From contig NZ_SSNW01000058.1 in the NCBI RefSeq assembly GCF_004801315.1, positions 1 to 36,766 on the forward strand: a DNA stretch of 36,766 bases, written 5' to 3'. Shown here piece by piece: positions 32,739 through 36,766 of the stretch (position 1 is its first letter; the number at the start of each line of letters is the position of its first letter). The notes under the pieces are model-generated. The model was not told the DNA's origin. It saw only the letters and a program-made list of their open reading frames with translations, and made no database searches. Position numbers and translations under genes: made by a program. The DNA is from Deinococcus sp. Arct2-2. GTDB lineage: Bacteria; Deinococcota; Deinococci; Deinococcales; Deinococcaceae.

Positions 32739-33413
32739 TCACGTTTCCCGAACCCACACGGAGAGCCCGAGGCGAGCGCGCTCGGCAAACCCCACCCGTT
32801 CATACACCCGCCGTGCCGGCCCATTGGACGCCATGACGTGCAGGAACGGGATAACTCCTTCGCCCAGCGCACGGCGCGAGAGATGGCTGACGAGCCCGCC
32901 CGCCAGTCCCCGGCCTCTCGCTTCTGGGTGAGTGCAGACGGCACTGACCTCCACGTACCCGTCTAGGCGCAGGCGTTCTCCCACGAGGGCGACCAGTCGC
33001 CCCTCTTCCCGCACACCGAAATAGGCGCCCAGTTCCATCGTGCGTGCCCCGAAGGGGCCGGGCCGCGTGAGGGCCACGAGGTCTTGCACCTCCGCCGCAT
33101 CTGCGGCAACGAGCGGCGTGACGTTCGGCGAGGGGGGCGTCAGGTGTTCGGCGCTCTGCAGCGTCATCTGCACGACCTCCCCCTGCTGTCTCAGCGTCCA
33201 GCCCGGCGGCGCGGGCACGATGCTGGGGCGAAAGAACACGACCGGGCGGCTCCGCGAGGCCAGCGCGTCCTCCAACGCCTCGCTGTCCTGAAAGGCACTG
33301 AAGGGCGCGACGGCTTCGGGGTACGAGCGCAGCGGCCCTTGCACCTCAGCGAAGGGCGCGTGCAGCCCGGTGAGCGCGAACCAGATTGGGTTGTCGAGCG
33401 GGTGCACGGTCAA
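32739..33413 (-). CDS. GNAT-family N-acetyltransferase
   Basis: A 224-residue protein whose C-terminal half is a GNAT (FR47-like) domain: VEVSAVCTHPEARGRGLAGG contains the acetyl-CoA pyrophosphate loop (ARGRGLAG), followed by NGPARRVYERVGFAER. The N-terminal half (HPLDNPIWFALTGLHAPFAE) is the usual extension of this subfamily. It should transfer an acetyl group from acetyl-CoA to an amine; the acceptor is unknown. I prefer TTG 33413, which overlaps the NmrA-like stop by three bases (TTGA), over ATG 33461 buried in the previous gene. It is last in the minus-strand cluster with the NmrA-like and carbonic anhydrase genes. Confidence 0.85.
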   Translation of the reverse strand: MTVHPLDNPIWFALTGLHAPFAEVQGPLRSYPEAVAPFSAFQDSEALEDALASRSRPVVFFRPSIVPAPPGWTLRQQGEVVQMTLQSAEHLTPPSPNVTPLVAADAAEVQDLVALTRPGPFGARTMELGAYFGVREEGRLVALVGERLRLDGYVEVSAVCTHPEARGRGLAGGLVSHLSRRALGEGVIPFLHVMASNGPARRVYERVGFAERARLGLSVWVRET

Positions 33414-34489
33414 TCGCCTGCCAGCGCAGGCCCTGCAGAACGCGCGTGCCCCCGCTGCCATTCGGCCGAATCGGCGCTCAGGCTGACCCGACCCGCCTCC
33501 GAAAAATCCTCCAGGGCGAGGTACGGGGCCGTCGTAGGAGCGGGGCGCAAGATCCAGGCCATCAACTGCGCCATCCGTCCCAGCTGTGTCCCGAGGCGGC
33601 GCGCCGCGTGGGGACTGGAAGCGACGTACCGCCGGGCGATGGTTTCGAAGTCTTCCGGCTCCCGGCCGGTGAGGCGGCGCACCACATCGGTTGGAGCGTT
33701 CACGGCAAAGGCGCCCCGCTGATAGTCGCGGGCGTACTGGGTGTACTGCGCGGTGGCGAACTCAGACAAACCGAGTCCGCGCAGCACCTTCGTGAAGACG
33801 CCGATGGGCGCGTTGACGTACCGCACCGAATGGCCGAGCACCCGGCCCAGCACGGCGGCGAGGTCTTGCGGCGACAGCAGCGCCGGGCCAGTCGGGCGGT
33901 ACGTCCGGCCCGCGTGTCCTTGGGGGCGTGCCAGAATCTCGGCCGCGACCCGCGCCAGATCCTCGTTCGAGGGAGGCGCGTTCTTTCCTGAGCCGTAGGG
34001 CAACATCAGCAGTCCGAACTGCGCTGCGAAGGTGAGGCCCGCCAGATCGTTGTCGGCGAAGAAGCCGGGATTGAGGGTCGTCACCATCGTCTCCGGCAGC
34101 AGCGCAAAGAGGCGGTCGGCCAGCCACGTCTCGCGGGTGTGGAGCGACGGGTGGTGGGGGCTGGCGAGCCACTGGCTCATCACGACGACCGACTCCAGCC
34201 GCTGTTCGGCGGCCACGCTGGCGAACACGGCCGCGGCCCGCAGGGCACCGGCTTCGAGCGGCGTGCAGAAGTAAGCCCGCTGAGCCCCCGTCATGGCGCG
34301 GCGCATATCGCTTGGGTCGGTGATGGAGCCGACCATAATGGCCGCTCCCTTGGTCTTCAGGTGTTCGCTGCGCGCGTCTTCCCGCCGCACGAAGGCAGTC
34401 ACAGAAAAGCCCTCGTCAAGAAGCTGCAGGGTCAGGGGCAGGCCGGTTTTGCCGGCGGCGGTCAGAATGAGAATCCGGGGCTTGTTCAT
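33410..34489 (-). CDS. NmrA/NAD(P)-binding Rossmann-fold protein
   Basis: A 359-residue atypical SDR of the NmrA type. It starts with a Rossmann loop (ILILTAAGKTGLPLTLQLLD) and VTAFVRREDARS, continues with GSITDPSDMRRAMTGAQRAY, and has a C-terminal region (AAVLGRVLGHSVRYVNAPIG) as in NAD(P)H-binding ergot-type reductases and NmrA redox sensors. It has no YxxxK motif in the usual place, as expected for NmrA sensors. ATG 34489 has AGGAAC nine bases upstream. It lies 31 bases after the carbonic anhydrase and overlaps the GNAT gene, so the three are co-transcribed. A role in sensing or reducing a quinone-like molecule is plausible but unproven. Confidence 0.88.
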   Translation of the reverse strand: MNKPRILILTAAGKTGLPLTLQLLDEGFSVTAFVRREDARSEHLKTKGAAIMVGSITDPSDMRRAMTGAQRAYFCTPLEAGALRAAAVFASVAAEQRLESVVVMSQWLASPHHPSLHTRETWLADRLFALLPETMVTTLNPGFFADNDLAGLTFAAQFGLLMLPYGSGKNAPPSNEDLARVAAEILARPQGHAGRTYRPTGPALLSPQDLAAVLGRVLGHSVRYVNAPIGVFTKVLRGLGLSEFATAQYTQYARDYQRGAFAVNAPTDVVRRLTGREPEDFETIARRYVASSPHAARRLGTQLGRMAQLMAWILRPAPTTAPYLALEDFSEAGRVSLSADSAEWQRGHARSAGPALAGD

Positions 34490-34520
34490 GCTAAAGGTTC
34501 CTTTTGAAAAAGAGGATGAC

Positions 34521-35054
34521 TTACGAAGTGTGGGCCTCGGGCGGTACGACGACCTCAACCTGACCGGTGTGCACGTCGTACACCAGGCCGGACACCACCC
34601 AGTCCCGCGGCAGCCGGGGATTGGAGCGGAGCAGGGCAACGTCCACGGCGACGGCTGCCCTGGGGTTGCCCACTGCCTTGGTGGGGAGGGCCGCCTGTTC
34701 AATGCCAAAATACCCTGCGAGCTGATCAGGGTGATTTTCGAGCGCGGTGATCCCACAGTCAGTGTGGTGCAAGACGATGAGGTCGAAGCGGCCCCCAGGC
34801 CTGGCGCCGTGCGCGCGGGCGACCTCTTGCAGCATGGCCACTTCCTGCAGTGCCCCGGGGGTGATCCGCCCACCGACATTGCGGATCACAGCGGCCTCAC
34901 CGGGCGCCAGACCCAGCACGAACACGGGATCAACGCGCGGATCAACGCAGCCGATGATCATCGTCCTCAACGAGGGCATGATCGAGAGGTTCTGATGAAT
35001 CTCGTGTGCAGCCGACTTCTGGTGACGGGCCGTGAGCGTTTCGACAGCATTCAT
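34521..35054 (-). CDS. Beta-class carbonic anhydrase
   Basis: A 177-residue compact beta-carbonic anhydrase, which interconverts CO2 and bicarbonate in the cytoplasm. Zinc ligands C36 and H97-TD-C100 are present, with the catalytic dyad D38/R40 in IIGCVDPRVDP, and HHTDCG at 96-101. The VIRNVGGRITPGA block is typical. Length is at the short end, as in the Rv1284-like group. GAGGGAG lies four bases before ATG 35054, and an earlier in-frame ATG at 35084 is less well placed. It follows the MerR gene by 91 bases and precedes the NmrA-like gene by 31, placing a CO2/pH enzyme in a regulator-driven operon. Confidence 0.93.
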   Translation of the reverse strand: MNAVETLTARHQKSAAHEIHQNLSIMPSLRTMIIGCVDPRVDPVFVLGLAPGEAAVIRNVGGRITPGALQEVAMLQEVARAHGARPGGRFDLIVLHHTDCGITALENHPDQLAGYFGIEQAALPTKAVGNPRAAVAVDVALLRSNPRLPRDWVVSGLVYDVHTGQVEVVVPPEAHTS

Positions 35055-35145
35055 AAGGCTCCCTCTGTGCGGGGGCCTCAGCACCCAGCCCCCGTGACCG
35101 TTTACCGATCACTCCCGCAGCATGAGGTTTGCCGTGACGTGAAGG

Positions 35146-35991
35146 TCAAGGGCCCGGCTGGGGGCGGGCCACGGGCAATTGCAATTCGACGACCGCCTCA
35201 CTCTCCGGGCCGCGAAGCGGCAGTTGCATGAGCACCTGCCTCCCAGGACCGAGCACTTCCCAGCCGTGTGCTTCAAGCCATTCGGCCAGGAGGCCGTAAC
35301 TGCGGTGCGTGTCGCTCGTCGGCCCAACATGCACGAGGGTGGCCGCGAGGTCGAGCCTGGGCAGGTTCCGTACGGTGAGCATCCGGTCCCCGGCCAGCCG
35401 AACCTCGGGCCGAATGTTCCCGGTCAGCGTGTAGCCAATCTCGAAGTCGAGCGCGTCAGGTTCAAAAACGGGCGCGTGAATCACGAGCGTAATGGGCCCG
35501 AGATTCGACTGCGCAAGGGTTTTCGGCACCACCGAGTGCAGCTGCTCGACCCGCGTGCGTACGGCGCTGAGACCAGGCAGCAGCTCGCGCAGGGACAAGA
35601 ATGGCTGTGCGGGCACCGACTTCATCACGACATCGGGCGCTGTGGAGTGGCCCTCGTCCTCGATCTGCCGCAGCCTCGACTCGACCACCCGCAACCGCTC
35701 GGCCTCGGCCTGCACGGTCTGTTCGATCTGGGCCTTGCGCAGGGTGAGCATGCCGCGCAACTCGTCCAGCGAAAGCTGTCCATCAAGGAGGCGCGCGATC
35801 TGCTCCAGGGTAAAGCCCAGCTCCCGGGCGGCGAGAATGCGGTTGAGGCGCGGCAGTTGGGCCGCGCTGTAGAACCGGTAGCCTGTTTGTGGGTCGGTGA
35901 ACTCCGGGCTGAACAGGCCGATTTCGTTGTAGTACCGCAACAGGCGACCGGACACCTGGGCAATAATGGAGAACTCACCAATCTTGTACAT
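35146..35991 (-). CDS. MerR-family regulator with GyrI-like effector domain
   Basis: A 281-residue regulator. The MerR winged helix covers residues 1-70: MYKIGEFSIIAQVSGRLLRY, then YNEIGLFSPEFTDPQTGYRF. A coiled-coil dimerisation helix follows at about 75-115. The last 155 residues form a GyrI-like small-molecule-binding domain, as in BmrR/BltR, so a drug-like or lipophilic ligand is likely rather than a metal; the expected metal cysteines are absent. GGGAGG lies six bases before the ATG. Its own promoter has the 19-base spacer that MerR proteins distort on activation. It heads the cluster with carbonic anhydrase, NmrA-like and GNAT genes and probably activates them all. Confidence 0.93.
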   Translation of the reverse strand: MYKIGEFSIIAQVSGRLLRYYNEIGLFSPEFTDPQTGYRFYSAAQLPRLNRILAARELGFTLEQIARLLDGQLSLDELRGMLTLRKAQIEQTVQAEAERLRVVESRLRQIEDEGHSTAPDVVMKSVPAQPFLSLRELLPGLSAVRTRVEQLHSVVPKTLAQSNLGPITLVIHAPVFEPDALDFEIGYTLTGNIRPEVRLAGDRMLTVRNLPRLDLAATLVHVGPTSDTHRSYGLLAEWLEAHGWEVLGPGRQVLMQLPLRGPESEAVVELQLPVARPQPGP

Positions 35992-36012
35992 GCCTGATCC
36001 TCCCGCCGCTGG

Positions 36013-36043
36013 AGTGTACAGATTGACGTCGCGGCAAGGTCAA
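36013..36043 (-). promoter_or_regulatory. MerR-type promoter with 19-base spacer
   Basis: On the minus strand TTGACC (36038-36043) and TACACT (36013-36018) are separated by 19 bases, longer than standard and diagnostic of promoters remodelled by MerR proteins. TTGAC and GTCAA form a dyad across the spacer. It lies 21 bases before the MerR start codon and so should be autoregulated. Confidence 0.7.
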
Positions 36044-36459
36044 GCGAAAGCAGCGTCGTTCGGCGGGCTCAGTCACGGTGACGTGGCCTGAATGAGGTCG
36101 GCACTCAGTGCCGGGTTAACAGGGACAAAGCCACGTCATGGAGCACGACTGACTTCGCCGCGAGGTCATCCCCTCGTACGCGCCGGTTTTCAGGCAGCCA
36201 GAATGTTGCCCGCTCCCTGTCCTTGTCGCCTTGTGCTCTGCCGCGCCACTGTCTCCGCCGGATTCGTCTTTGACCCTTCGAGACTCACCTGCCCCACCCG
36301 GCCCGTTAGGCCAAGGGGCACCTTGTCCTGAAACGCGGACAGGCTCTTGCCGCTCAGGGGCTGACAGGCTTGTGAGCAGGGCAGCGGCTGCTCACGTGCC
36401 TTGGGTTTGGTGCTGGACAGGGCCTGCCTGTCCGCGCCGCTTGCCAGCGGTCACGAGCT
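36044..36459. other. Stretch with two minus-strand coding-like remnants
   Basis: On the minus strand one frame (about 36443 to 36186) reads SGKSLSAFQDKVPLGLTGRV and onward without a start codon. A second, about 36240 to 36108, reads ERATFWLPENRRVRGDDLAA and KSVVLHDVALSLLTRH before a stop. Neither has a start codon or a recognisable family, but codon bias is good. They are probably pieces of eroded genes. Confidence 0.35.
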
Positions 36460-36705
36460 TCAGGAGTGGCTTTCTTCTGGGTGTGCTGCTGAGAACGTGA
36501 GCTTCAGTGCGGGCCGCAACGTGTTGGCCACGATGCAGGCCCGGTCGGCCATCTCGACCAGCTTGGCCAGCAGCGTCCGGTCAGGCACTTGGGCCTCGAC
36601 CCGCACGTCAATGCCCACAAAGCGGCTGGGCGTTCCTACCAAAGTGCCCATGATGTCCAGCCGAACAGCTTGAAGATCGGCCCCGCGCGCTTGGCCGGCG
36701 GCCAA
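36460..36705 (-). pseudogene. Partial OsmC-family protein, 5' end missing
   Basis: The frame ending at 36460 encodes the C-terminal half of an OsmC/Ohr-type peroxide-detoxifying protein: GTLVGTPSRFVGIDVRVEAQ, then LLAKLVEMADRACIVANTLR with the second redox cysteine (C of RACIV) and PALKLTF. The N-terminal half, including the first catalytic cysteine, is absent. Beyond about 36713 the sequence changes character although the frame stays open to the window edge (WYNLLAAG at the join). Another minus frame there ends TLFPWIKHVLDSV and stops just short of the join, which could be the tail of an inserted gene. Truncation by insertion is likely; a window-edge effect or a rearrangement are alternatives. 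Confidence 0.6.
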
Positions 36706-36766
36706 CAGGTTATACCAAACTAAACTGAGTCCAGAACATGTTTGATCCAGGGGAACAGGGTCAGCG

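Noticed and set aside
32228..32836. A 202-codon plus-strand frame after the small acidic gene
   Set aside because: The residue pattern is low-complexity and it runs antisense into the GNAT gene; no ribosome site.
34293..35231. Long plus-strand frame across the carbonic anhydrase region
   Set aside because: Antisense shadow of the carbonic anhydrase, whose zinc and catalytic residues are all present.

Overview
The window reads as an accessory or gene-rich segment of a GC-rich bacterium, most likely a Deinococcus or close relative. This is inferred from high-GC codon usage, protein style, and several genes with a TANNNT -10 box 5-7 bases before the start codon and no Shine-Dalgarno, the leaderless arrangement known from Deinococcus. 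I see no rRNA, tRNA, CRISPR array or complete insertion sequence.

Layout. 0.4-3.0 kb: a TetR gene coupled to a small membrane protein, then a divergent SDR/TetR pair sharing a large dyad operator. 3.8-7.8 kb: a NarL-type two-component system (histidine kinase then LuxR-type regulator, minus strand) divergent from an exported serine beta-lactamase-like hydrolase. 8.3-9.6 kb: a YceI-DM13 operon behind a strong promoter with a palindrome in its spacer. 10.6-12.5 kb: a single-domain response regulator, small proteins and an NADPH-dependent FMN reductase. 13.4-15.7 kb: a frameshifted LysR gene divergent from a tandem SnoaL/NTF2-like protein. 15.8-18.1 kb: small membrane proteins, one with an in-frame stop, and a decayed AfsR-like ATPase regulator. 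18.5-20.6 kb: an operon of lactonase-like metallo-hydrolase, SRPBCC protein and TetR regulator with 8-base overlaps and tandem palindromic operators. 21.6-25.5 kb: TetR divergent from a membrane protein and an alpha/beta-hydrolase-fold protein lacking its triad, then TetR divergent from a classical SDR with two inverted operator copies over the promoter. 26-28.5 kb: a frameshifted FMN reductase paralogue, and a second lactonase-like metallo-hydrolase divergent from an ArsR-like regulator. 28.6-32.1 kb: exported protein, AraC regulator, VOC protein and small proteins. 32.7-36 kb: a minus-strand MerR, beta-carbonic anhydrase, NmrA-like and GNAT cluster with a MerR-type 19-base-spacer promoter. 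The right edge holds a partial OsmC-like gene.

The unifying theme is a patchwork of small regulator-effector modules. Eleven transcriptional or response regulators (five TetR, plus LysR, MerR, AraC, ArsR-like, NarL and CheY-like) sit beside small redox, hydrolytic or ligand-binding effectors. Several palindromes fit autoregulated, ligand-responsive switches. At least four genes are visibly broken, and two enzyme-fold proteins have lost their canonical catalytic residues, so the region looks like a site of gene gain, duplication and decay.
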